Below, piece after piece: positions 17,524-24,884 of a DNA stretch of 57,541 nucleotides; the first letter of the stretch is position 1, and each line of letters starts with the position of its first letter. The DNA is from an uncultured bacterium (GTDB lineage Bacteria; Verrucomicrobiota; Kiritimatiellia; RFP12; UBA1067), in NCBI GenBank assembly GCA_902799385.1, contig CADCAK010000019.1:1-57541 (forward strand). The letters run 5' to 3'. The position numbers and the translations under genes are program-made. Below the pieces are notes generated by a model. The model was not told the origin of the DNA. It saw nothing but the letters and a program-made list of their open reading frames with translations, and did not search any database.

Positions 17524-18693
17524 TTATGTAACGGAACGCAGGACTACGCCCTTCAGGTATGCTCCCTCGGGGAACGAGAGCAGCACTGGATGGTCGGCTC
17601 CCGCACGCGTGCGCGCAACGACCTGGAAGCTGCGGTGCGCATCCTCCGCAGCTTCGGCGAGAACAGTGTCGAAAAAGGCCGCATCCATCGCGCCAGAGCA
17701 CGAGAACGTCGCGAGCGTTCCGTAGGGCTTCAGGAGTTTCATCGCAAGGAGGTTGATGTCCTTGTAGCCGCGCGCCGCCTTCATCAACTGCCCTTTCGTC
17801 GCGGCGAACTTTGGCGGGTCGAGTACGATGAAGTCGAACTTACGCCCTGCGTCGCGGCACTTCCTGAGGAACTGGAATACGTCGGCTTCGACATACTCCA
17901 TCTTCGTGCCGCAGTAGTGCTGAAGCGCCTCGTTCTTCTTTGCGAGCGCGAGCGCGTCGCTTGAAATATCGACCTGCGTCACCGACTCTGCGCCGCAGGC
18001 ACGGGCGAATAGCCCGAAGCCGCCGGAGTAGCAAAAGCAGTTGAGGACGTCCGCACCGTTGGCGAGCCGCCCGACCGTAGCGCGTGCATCGCGCTGGTCC
18101 AAGTAGAAGCCGGTCTTGTGGCCGCGCCTCACGTCGACGAGAAACTTCACGCCGTTCTCGGCAATCTCCACCAGCTCTGGCGGCTCGGCACCGCGGAGAA
18201 CCCTGAATGACGGATCCGTCGGAAGCCCTTCCTTGGCACGGGAATCGACGTCGCACCGCTCCGACACGCTCTGGCAGAACGGCGCGAACTTCATAAGGGC
18301 GTCGGCAATCTCCTCCTTGCGCGCGTCCGCACCGGCAGAGGTGAACTGGCAGACGACATGGCCGGCATAGCAGTCCGCGACAACTCCTGGGAGGAGATCA
18401 TTCTCGGAGTTCACAAGACGAATCGCCGTCACTGCATCGTCTGCGTAAAATGCGGCGCGGCGTCCAACGGCCTCAGCGACGAGATCGGCGATCGGCGCGT
18501 CGGGCACCATCCTTACGCGGATCTGCGACATGGGCGAATACCACCCCTGCCCGAGCTTCGCGCCGGACGAGTCGCACACCTCGACCATTTCGCCCGCAGC
18601 CGCCTCGCCCGAAGCGATCGCGCCGGAGAACACCCACGGATGCCTTTTTGCGACGCTTCTCTCGCGCCCCTTCCTCAGTCGTATCGTATTCAC
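17524..18693 (-). CDS. rlmI: RlmI-like 23S rRNA (cytosine-C5) methyltransferase
   Basis: A 389-residue SAM-dependent methyltransferase of the RlmI/RlmK type. The N-terminal PUA domain includes RHPWVFSGAI and GWYSPMSQIRVRM. The central RRGHKTGFYLDQRDAR segment is diagnostic. The Rossmann domain has VLNCFCYSGGFGLFA as the SAM-binding loop, VDISSDAL as the acidic ribose site and FIVLDPPKFA as the catalytic DPPKF motif. E. coli RlmI methylates C1962 of 23S rRNA; the exact target here is inferred. The gene starts with GTG at 18693. It sits between surA and the rhamnosidase in the same orientation. Confidence is high for the family, lower for the site. Confidence 0.85.
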   Translation of the reverse strand: MNTIRLRKGRERSVAKRHPWVFSGAIASGEAAAGEMVEVCDSSGAKLGQGWYSPMSQIRVRMVPDAPIADLVAEAVGRRAAFYADDAVTAIRLVNSENDLLPGVVADCYAGHVVCQFTSAGADARKEEIADALMKFAPFCQSVSERCDVDSRAKEGLPTDPSFRVLRGAEPPELVEIAENGVKFLVDVRRGHKTGFYLDQRDARATVGRLANGADVLNCFCYSGGFGLFARACGAESVTQVDISSDALALAKKNEALQHYCGTKMEYVEADVFQFLRKCRDAGRKFDFIVLDPPKFAATKGQLMKAARGYKDINLLAMKLLKPYGTLATFSCSGAMDAAFFDTVLAEAAEDAHRSFQVVARTRAGADHPVLLSFPEGAYLKGVVLRSVT

Positions 18694-18755
18694 GTTGAAA
18701 CAATCCGTTTTTCAGTGAGCATGGCATGTATGCCAGTGCGCGAATGCGGGCGGGA

Positions 18756-19655
18756 TCAGTACACCTTGATGTACGTCTCGGACTTGAGCCGGTCGATCCA
18801 CTCGCGGTAGCGCCTGTCGGCGAGTTCCTTGCGGACGTTCTGCGCGACGGCGTCGTAGGCCTCCTCGAACGACATCTTCACGCCGGCCGTCTCGGCGTCC
18901 TTGCGGACGAGGAAGTTCCATCCGTCGAGCTCGATCCACTTGGACGTCTCGCCCTTCTTCATCTTCGCGATCTCTGCGCAGACCTCGGGCCTGAACACGT
19001 CCTCGGGCTTGATGTCCTTCCACTGCCCGCCGTCCTTTGCGCGCGCGTCGGAAGAATACCTCTTCGCCACCTCGCCAAACGGCTCGGACTTGAGCGCTTC
19101 CTCGATCTCGGGCTTCTTGCCCGCGTCGCCTGGGCCGACGAGAATGGCCGAGACCGTGACGAGGCTGTCGGTCACGTAGCGTTCGGGATGGGAGTCGTAT
19201 TCCCTTCGCATGTCAGCAGGGCTCGCGGAAACGGTCTTGTCCACCGTCTGCCAGCGGATCGCGGCGACCACCATGTCGTCCTTGAGGCGCTGCCGCCATT
19301 CCGGGAACGCGATGCGGTCCTTGGCAAGCGTTGCCTTGAACCTGTTCATGTCGCCGCCGAAGACCCGTGTCACGATTTCGCGGACGCGGTTCTCTACGAC
19401 CCAGTCCTGCATCTGGAGCTTCGCCTTGGCTGCGGCCTTTAGCATCAGCTCGCGCTCGATCATCTCGCTGCGGACCTCGGCGTACTTGTCCTCGCCGACG
19501 CCCGCGCGGCGCATCTCGCCGAGGACATCGCTCCTGAGTATGACGGACGAGCCGACGCGCGCGGCAACGCCGTCTACCTCGACGGCGAAGGCGGCAAGTG
19601 CGGTCAAAAGCGAAAAAACAAGAAGATATTTGGCTTTCAACTTTTCAACTTTCAA
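18756..19655 (-). CDS. surA: SurA/PpiC-type periplasmic chaperone-isomerase
   Basis: A 299-residue exported protein with a signal peptide (YLLVFSLLTALAAFA), a SurA-type N-terminal chaperone region (VDGVAARVGSSVILRSDV, MIERELMLKAA) and one parvulin domain (about 170-260) with VSAILVG, FGEVAKRYSSD, DGGQWKDI and WIELDGWNFL. It should assist outer-membrane protein folding. E. coli SurA is longer and has two parvulin domains; this one has one. No ATG fits: the frame opens with TTG at 19655, and a second TTG at 19640 is an alternative. Both sit in a tandem GTTGAAA(A)-type repeat just after the hexokinase stop, so repeat growth may have reshaped the start. Confidence 0.8.
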   Translation of the reverse strand: MKVEKLKAKYLLVFSLLTALAAFAVEVDGVAARVGSSVILRSDVLGEMRRAGVGEDKYAEVRSEMIERELMLKAAAKAKLQMQDWVVENRVREIVTRVFGGDMNRFKATLAKDRIAFPEWRQRLKDDMVVAAIRWQTVDKTVSASPADMRREYDSHPERYVTDSLVTVSAILVGPGDAGKKPEIEEALKSEPFGEVAKRYSSDARAKDGGQWKDIKPEDVFRPEVCAEIAKMKKGETSKWIELDGWNFLVRKDAETAGVKMSFEEAYDAVAQNVRKELADRRYREWIDRLKSETYIKVY

Positions 19656-19666
19656 CTTTAGACTTT
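19634..19666. repeat. GTTGAAA-type short tandem repeat at surA start
   Basis: Minus-strand reading gives repeated AAAGTTGAAAGTTGAAAAGTTG units spanning the hexokinase-surA junction and the first codons of surA. It is one of several unrelated short tandem repeats in this window. Confidence 0.7.
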
Positions 19667-19667
19667 C

Positions 19668-20954
19668 TCACAGCATCGCCGCGATCGCCGCGCCCACCAT
19701 CGGCGCGTCATCGACCTGGGGCGTGATCGCGTAGTGGACGTTGCGGCGCTGGACGAGCATCTCGTCGAGCTCGCGGCGCACGGTCGCGTCGAACGGAATC
19801 GCACGGGTCTTGTAGTATGTCGAGCCGTCGGCGTTGATTGCGACTGGCGCGGCGGGGTCGGCCCCCTCGCCGGACTTAATGACGAACGCCGCGAGCTGCA
19901 CAGCCGTAAGGACGGCGGCGCGCTCAAAGACGGGAAGGCCGAGGCGCTTGGCCATCTTCGCGTCGTCGGGATTTGCGAACACCGTGTCGAGCACGTTGTC
20001 GCGGCCTTCCTTCTTGAAGCCCGCGCAGAAATTGTCGAAGTCCATCGTCTCGAGCGAGCCGAGCCCGCCGAGCGCGCTGGCCGCCTCCTTCGAGAAGAGC
20101 CCTTCCTTGGCGGCAGCCTTGTAGATTTCGAGGCCGACGCCGCCGAGATACGCGCCGGCGATCATCTTTTCGAGAAGGCCGATGCCGGGGTTGCCGGTCT
20201 TCGCGTCGGCCGCCTCGTCGAACTTGCTGCGCGGCGCCTTGTCGAACGCGCCCGACTCGGCGTTGATTATCATCGAGCCCTCGGGGTCGAGGCCGGCCAT
20301 CTTGAGGATGTTCTTGTTCTTCTCGACGTAGGCCGTGTTCGTGCCGGTGCCGAGGATGAAGCCGATGTAGGAAGAGTACGTCTTGTCGCCCTCGGTCGCC
20401 TTCGCCGCGAGAAGCGTCGCGACCGTGTCGTTCACGACTGCTACGCCCTCGCCGCCGGTGCGCTTCATGAGCTCCTTGCCGACGAACTGGCCGACGATAG
20501 CCGGGGCCTTGATGTTCTTCGTCCAGCGGACGAGCTTCGCGTCGAGGTCCTTCGTCGCCTCGGCCGGGTAGGAGAAGCACCAGCCGAGCTTCTTGCAGCT
20601 GGCCTTGCCCTCAAGACGCTTCACCTCGGAAGCGAACGCATTGTAGAACGCCTCCTCGTCGACCTCGCCCTTTGTGCCGGGCATCGGCTGGTTCTGCTTG
20701 TCGGTAATGTTCGGGGGAATCGAGACGATCGCGCCGCGGAAGTTCGTGCCGCCCGCGTCAAGGACTGCGGCGGAAGAACCCTCGGGGATCTTGCCGTTCA
20801 CGCCGACGAACGTCGGAATCATCATGAGGGACGACGGCTCGCCCCTAAGCCCCCTGTCCATTTCGGAAATGAACGCGGACAGGAGTGCGGCGCGGTCGAG
20901 ATCGGCCGCAGCGACAAATCCATTTTCCTCAAGAAACTGTTCTGGCGTCTTCAT
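19668..20954 (-). CDS. Hexokinase of the eukaryotic type
   Basis: A 428-residue cytoplasmic sugar kinase with the eukaryotic hexokinase fold (large and small subdomains), not the short bacterial glucokinase. Motifs in order: phosphate-1 VLDAGGTNFRG near residue 67, the sugar-binding LGWCFSYPAE near 125, VVNDTVATLLA carrying the catalytic Asp near 176, and phosphate-2 GFILGTGTNTAY near 198. It should phosphorylate glucose or another hexose at O6 with ATP, feeding sugars released by the glycosidases into glycolysis. The start at 20954 overlaps the ksgA 3' end by 26 bp. The gene ends 12 bp before the surA start. Sugar specificity cannot be read from the sequence. Confidence 0.88.
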   Translation of the reverse strand: MKTPEQFLEENGFVAAADLDRAALLSAFISEMDRGLRGEPSSLMMIPTFVGVNGKIPEGSSAAVLDAGGTNFRGAIVSIPPNITDKQNQPMPGTKGEVDEEAFYNAFASEVKRLEGKASCKKLGWCFSYPAEATKDLDAKLVRWTKNIKAPAIVGQFVGKELMKRTGGEGVAVVNDTVATLLAAKATEGDKTYSSYIGFILGTGTNTAYVEKNKNILKMAGLDPEGSMIINAESGAFDKAPRSKFDEAADAKTGNPGIGLLEKMIAGAYLGGVGLEIYKAAAKEGLFSKEAASALGGLGSLETMDFDNFCAGFKKEGRDNVLDTVFANPDDAKMAKRLGLPVFERAAVLTAVQLAAFVIKSGEGADPAAPVAINADGSTYYKTRAIPFDATVRRELDEMLVQRRNVHYAITPQVDDAPMVGAAIAAML

Positions 20955-21744
20955 GTTTGGCTATTCCTTTCGATAGGTTTATCCAGTCTTCGTTTGCGAG
21001 CTCTTCGGCTCGTGCGGGTGATTGTATCAAATCTTTGAATATGCTGCCAAGCTGTTTGCGGCGGTGCTCAAAGGCTTTTTTCGTCAAACGGCGAAAAACA
21101 TCGCGTTCCATCGCAGAAAGTGCAATATTTCTATCGTGCCGCACAAGCTTGACTACGGACGACCCAATTTCGGGGCGCGGCCAAAAACAGCTCGCCGCGA
21201 CTTTCCGCACGATTTTTACATCGTAGTCAAGCTGCGCCCATACGCCCGCGAGCCCACGCGTCTTCGACCCTTCCTTGGCGGCAAGCCTCTCGGCAACTTC
21301 GGTCTGAACAAGCACGGTCATCGAAGGAATCTCGCGCCGCTGCACGAGTTCAAGCAGAATGCGCGTCCCCGCCTGGTAGGGAAGATTCGACACCATGGCG
21401 TCGAATGGGGAATGGGATATCCAGTCGAGGGCGTCGGCTTCTATGACTTTTAAGTTCGGAGGGTTGCCGAGCGATTCAGCGAGGCGCGAGGCGAGGACCG
21501 GGTCCTTCTCGACCGCCGTTACTGAACATCCGCGCTTAAGCATCTCCTCTGTGAGAACGCCAAGCCCGGGCCCAATTTCAAGAACCGACGCGCCGCCGTC
21601 AATGGTGACGCCTGCAAGCCCCGCGTCCACGATGGCCTCAAGCGCGTTGCGGTCGATGAGGAAGTTCTGCCCGAGCACCCTATTTGGATGGAAGCCGTTC
21701 CCGATGCACCACGCCTTGACCTGGCTCGGACTCGTAAGGTTCAT
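20929..21744 (-). CDS. rsmA: 16S rRNA adenine dimethyltransferase KsgA/RsmA
   Basis: A 271-residue enzyme that dimethylates two adjacent adenosines in helix 45 of 16S rRNA. Signatures: RVLGQNFLIDRNALEAIV, the SAM loop VLEIGPGLGVLTEEML, VTAVEKDPVLA, and the catalytic VSNLPYQAGT. The C-terminal helical domain is complete (FRRLTKKAFEHRRKQL). The start at 21744 overlaps the AsmA-like stop by 4 bp (ATGA), which implies coupled translation; an upstream in-frame ATG would lie within the neighbour. Confidence 0.93.
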   Translation of the reverse strand: MNLTSPSQVKAWCIGNGFHPNRVLGQNFLIDRNALEAIVDAGLAGVTIDGGASVLEIGPGLGVLTEEMLKRGCSVTAVEKDPVLASRLAESLGNPPNLKVIEADALDWISHSPFDAMVSNLPYQAGTRILLELVQRREIPSMTVLVQTEVAERLAAKEGSKTRGLAGVWAQLDYDVKIVRKVAASCFWPRPEIGSSVVKLVRHDRNIALSAMERDVFRRLTKKAFEHRRKQLGSIFKDLIQSPARAEELANEDWINLSKGIAKHEDARTVS

Positions 21745-23606
21745 AGAATCCTGTCCAATACGCTTATGTAGCCCCACTTCGGGTCTTCGGCAGATCCCGT
21801 GACCTTGAACTCAAGGAGTAGCTTGGTGAACGGGAACATCACTGGGTGGACGAGCTTTCCGAGGAAGGAGTCGTTCTTCAGGAGTTGCAGCCGCACGGTG
21901 AAGTCAAGCGTGTCCGCCGGAATGTCGTATGTGCCCGACGCCTTGATGGAGAACACGTCCCCCTCTATGAGGATGTTGTTCGACGCGAACACACCGTTCT
22001 CGATCGTGTAGTCGAGCGATGCCTGCGACTGGTTTACGAGCGCGGCGACGCCCGGAATGTTCGCGGCGAGGTAGTCGGTAAGTCCCATGAAGAGCTTCAT
22101 CTGCGCGAGCCGACCTTCCGTCACGCGGAGCTTCCCGCGTCCGTTGAGGCGCTGGTACATATTCGTCGAAATCGGGCCCGACATCTCGACCTCGCTGTTC
22201 ACGACGCCATGCCTGCCGCCGAGGTCGCTACCGAGCGCATCGGCAATCTCCCCGAGCGACCCGTCGCGGCACGAAAACGCGAGCGTGAACGACGCGGAGT
22301 CCTGGCCGCATGCGGGGACATGGAGCTTCGCCTTGCCGAAGTAGCGGCCGCCTTCCTTGCCGCGCAACGATATGCCGTCGAAGGATACTGTGTCGCCGAC
22401 ATAGGAATACGAAAAAGACACGTCTTCGACGGGCGACCCGAAGAACACGCCCCGCCCGAACGAAACGGAGCCGCGAAGGTCGTTCTCGGACTGCCTCGCG
22501 GGATCGGGCATGAGAGTCCCCGCGACGGTAACCTCGGGCGGCGTCTCGCAAATGACGCTGTCGAGCGTTCCGTCGTTGAGGCAGTCGGCAATCGAAAGGA
22601 GGTCCTTGAACTCAAGGCACGACTTGGCGTCGAACTCGAGCCGCGTCGCATCGTTGGTCACCGCCACGGCGAGCCTGCCTTCGAGAGTGCGGCCCTTGGG
22701 ATCGGACGCCGAAAGCGGGCCGATGGAGGTCACGCAGTTGAGGTTGGTGCCGCGCGTGAAGGTCAGGAGGTCGAGTTCGCCGTCGAGCCTGCGCATCGGG
22801 ACGCCGTTGTAGCGGCCAAGCATCGGGTGCAGGTCGAGATGCATGCGAAAGTCGTTGTTGACGAGATTGACGTCCCATGTCGCCGACACCGGCACAGGCT
22901 CCGTAACGCCCGTGAACGCGTCCATGTAGGAGATCGCCGACGGCACGTCGAGCGTGACCAGAAGCGGCCTTATATGCGACTGCCTGGCCTCGCCGCGCGC
23001 CACGGCGTGGAAGCGCTGCTCGTCGAAATCGACGTAGACCGAGCCGTTCACCGACATGGCGCGGTCAATGTCGGGCCAGTACACGCAGATGTCGTCGAGT
23101 TCAACGCGCCTCGGATTCGTCCTGACGGTCGCGACGACCCGCTCGGGCGCGATGCCAAGCACGTCGGGCCTTATCAGCGAAAGCGAGAACGGCGGCACGT
23201 CCGGAATCTCCACATTGATCCGTTCGTTGCGCTCGAGGTTGCCAGGAAGATAGTAGCCGTCGTGAAGTCGCGGTATCTTGAGGCCGACAATGCGGACGCG
23301 CCGAAGGACGAAGTCGACCGACACGCTGTCGGCGCTCACGATGGCCGCCACGGGGTCAGCCCTTTCCCTGTCGTAGACGCGCACTCCTCGCATCCTTGCG
23401 CCGCGACGGAAGCCGAACGACGCCGAGTCGCACTTGAACACGATGTTTGACGGCATGTGGGCGGCAACGGTCGACACGACCCAGTCTGCGGGAATGCGCT
23501 GCTCGCGGAAAAAGAGGCTGCCCAGAAATACGCAAAAAACGATGAAGAGCCACTTCACCGTCTTGACAAGGAATTTCGCCGCGTTCTTGACCTTTGCTGC
23601 AGCCAT
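21741..23606 (-). CDS. AsmA-like envelope protein
   Basis: A 621-residue protein anchored by one N-terminal membrane helix (WLFIVFCVFLGSLFF, about residues 19-33) and otherwise periplasmic. The body is beta-rich and low in cysteine, as expected of AsmA/TamB-type bridge proteins thought to carry phospholipids between membranes. The C-terminal part (YTIENGVFASNNILIEGDVFSIKASG, then TLDFTVRLQLL) matches the AsmA C-terminal region. The start at 23606 is fixed by the tRNA-Glu gene ending at 23624; GGAAG precedes the ATG. First protein gene after the two tRNAs and overlapped by ksgA. Confidence 0.75.
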   Translation of the reverse strand: MAAAKVKNAAKFLVKTVKWLFIVFCVFLGSLFFREQRIPADWVVSTVAAHMPSNIVFKCDSASFGFRRGARMRGVRVYDRERADPVAAIVSADSVSVDFVLRRVRIVGLKIPRLHDGYYLPGNLERNERINVEIPDVPPFSLSLIRPDVLGIAPERVVATVRTNPRRVELDDICVYWPDIDRAMSVNGSVYVDFDEQRFHAVARGEARQSHIRPLLVTLDVPSAISYMDAFTGVTEPVPVSATWDVNLVNNDFRMHLDLHPMLGRYNGVPMRRLDGELDLLTFTRGTNLNCVTSIGPLSASDPKGRTLEGRLAVAVTNDATRLEFDAKSCLEFKDLLSIADCLNDGTLDSVICETPPEVTVAGTLMPDPARQSENDLRGSVSFGRGVFFGSPVEDVSFSYSYVGDTVSFDGISLRGKEGGRYFGKAKLHVPACGQDSASFTLAFSCRDGSLGEIADALGSDLGGRHGVVNSEVEMSGPISTNMYQRLNGRGKLRVTEGRLAQMKLFMGLTDYLAANIPGVAALVNQSQASLDYTIENGVFASNNILIEGDVFSIKASGTYDIPADTLDFTVRLQLLKNDSFLGKLVHPVMFPFTKLLLEFKVTGSAEDPKWGYISVLDRIL

Positions 23607-23623
23607 CGCTTCCAGTCTTGTTT

Positions 23624-23698
23624 TGGCAGCCCCTAGGAGAGTCGAACTCCTCTTACCTGGATGAGAACCAGATGTCCTAGCCGATAGACGAAGGGGCC
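23624..23698 (-). tRNA. tRNA-Glu (CUC anticodon)
   Basis: A 75-nt cloverleaf with the CCA end encoded. The acceptor stem is GGCCCCT/AGGGGCT and the T-arm loop is TTCGACT. The anticodon arm TCTGG/CCAGG holds the loop TTCTCAT, giving anticodon CUC, which reads GAG. It lies 7 nt downstream of tRNA-Leu and 17 nt upstream of the AsmA-like start codon. Confidence 0.9.
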
Positions 23699-23705
23699 AG
23701 CTTTT

Positions 23706-23790
23706 TGGTGCACCTGGTGGGACTTGAACCCACAAGCCTTGCGGCACTAGAACCTGAATCTAGCGTGTGTGCCAATTTCACCACAGGTGC
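23706..23790 (-). tRNA. tRNA-Leu (CAG anticodon)
   Basis: An 85-nt class II tRNA with a long variable arm and encoded CCA. The acceptor stem is GCACCTG/CAGGTGC. The anticodon arm CTAGA/TCTAG holds TTCAGGT, giving anticodon CAG. The T-loop is TTCAAGT. The first transcribed gene behind the promoter at 23803-23811. Confidence 0.93.
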
Positions 23791-23802
23791 CAACGGGGGG
23801 AT

Positions 23803-23811
23803 AGTATACCA
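23803..23811 (-). promoter_or_regulatory. Extended -10 promoter of the tRNA-led operon
   Basis: TGGTATACT 12 nt before the 5' end of tRNA-Leu. It appears to drive both tRNAs, and perhaps the six downstream protein genes, because no other promoter-like box lies in their tight junctions. Confidence 0.7.
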
Positions 23812-23864
23812 AATGTGCGGCATGCGCGCAAGGGGGTATTTTGAAAGTCGGGCCACGGGGAATG

Positions 23865-24557
23865 TCAGCCGGACGGCGCGAACGCGTAGCCTACGCCCCG
23901 GACGGTGCGTATCGCCCGCCCTTCGGCGGCAAGTTTGCCCCGAAGGCCGTAGACGAGGACGCTCAGCAGGTTGTCGCTCACGTCGGCGTCCTTGCCCCAC
24001 AGCTTCGCTGCAAGCCAGTCGCGGGAGAGCGCTTCGCCGCGATGCGCCGCAAAGAGCCGCATCAGCGCGATTTCCCTGTCGCAAAGCTCCGCAGTCTCGC
24101 CTGTGGAGCGACGCATAGAACGCTGCGCCACTCTTACGCGCCATTCTCCGAAACTGAAGTCGCCACTTGGCTCGGCGGCACGCGTCCGCCTTAGGGCAGC
24201 CTCGACTCGCGCGAGGAAGAGCGGGGCGGCAAGCGTCTTTTCGATGTAGTCGTCCGCGCCGTAGCCGAAGCCCCTGAGCTGGCTTTCCTCGTCGCCGAGG
24301 GCCGAAAGGAAGAGGACGGGAACCGCCGCGTCAACCTCGCGTATCGCCGCGCAGACCGTAAACCCGTCCGCCTTGGGCATCATGACGTCGAGAAGCACGA
24401 GGTCCGGCTTCGATTCCCCGAAGAGCCGCAGAGCCTCCTTGCCGTCCCTCGCCTCCCGCACGACATAGCCGGAACCCGAGAGAACGGCGGCGACGCCCCG
24501 CCTGACGGACTTTTCGTCGTCGACGACAAGTATCTCGGCTGCGGTTGCTGCGCCCAT
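23865..24557 (-). CDS. OmpR-family response regulator (orphan)
   Basis: A 230-residue two-domain regulator. The receiver domain has the acidic pair in LVVDDE (Asp13, Asp14), phospho-acceptor Asp57 in LVLLDVMMP, Ser84 and Lys107 in DDYIEKTL; the usual Pro after the Lys is Thr here. The C-terminal winged-helix domain carries LCDREIALMRLFAAH, SRDWLAAKLWG and VLVYGLRGKL...IRTVRGVGYAF. It should bind DNA when phosphorylated. No histidine kinase is adjacent, so its partner must be elsewhere. It is the last gene of the glnS operon, starting 9 bp after the HNH gene. The SD sequence is weak. Confidence 0.88.
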   Translation of the reverse strand: MGAATAAEILVVDDEKSVRRGVAAVLSGSGYVVREARDGKEALRLFGESKPDLVLLDVMMPKADGFTVCAAIREVDAAVPVLFLSALGDEESQLRGFGYGADDYIEKTLAAPLFLARVEAALRRTRAAEPSGDFSFGEWRVRVAQRSMRRSTGETAELCDREIALMRLFAAHRGEALSRDWLAAKLWGKDADVSDNLLSVLVYGLRGKLAAEGRAIRTVRGVGYAFAPSG

Positions 24558-24566
24558 ACGCGAAAC

Positions 24567-24884
24567 TCAGTCCCCTGGCTGCGAATCGCCCGGAAAAAGC
24601 CGGGCAAGAACCTGCTCGGCGGGAGTGTACGACTTCTTCGCGCTGTTGCACTCCTTGCAGCAGGGGACGCAGTTGCCACGCGTCGATCGCCCGCCGCGCG
24701 AAACTGGCACGACATGGTCGAGAGTCAGGTTCTCCGCGCCGACATTCCGGTGGCAGTAGTGGCATACGCCTTTCGCCACGAGTGCGCGCCACCAGTCGGT
24801 CTTGCGCAGTTCGCGCGCCTTCTCGCGCTCGCGCCGCACATGCGCAGGGTCGGGATTCAGGTCAAGCCAGTCTTCCATGGCCAT
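24567..24884 (-). CDS. HNH endonuclease family protein
   Basis: A 105-residue protein with a compact HNH/zinc-finger core: CHYCHRN, LTLDHVVPVSRGG and GNCVPCCKECNSAKKSYTP. The two CxxC pairs bind a structural zinc, and the His in LDHVVP with Asn/His downstream forms the beta-beta-alpha metal site. Such small proteins are nonspecific or structure-specific nucleases of unclear cellular role. The stop of glnS and this ATG overlap by one base (TGATG), so it is co-translated with glutaminyl-tRNA synthetase. A second ATG two codons downstream is an alternative start. Confidence 0.85.
   Translation of the reverse strand: MAMEDWLDLNPDPAHVRREREKARELRKTDWWRALVAKGVCHYCHRNVGAENLTLDHVVPVSRGGRSTRGNCVPCCKECNSAKKSYTPAEQVLARLFPGDSQPGD

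Noticed and set aside
21846..23450. Long plus-strand open frame opposite the AsmA-like gene
   Set aside because: It mirrors a high-GC minus-strand gene with clear family features, has no recognisable domains and is Arg/Val/His-rich, as antisense frames in GC-rich DNA are. Similar frames at 2439-3839, 33397-34935 and 48940-50472 were left out for the same reason.
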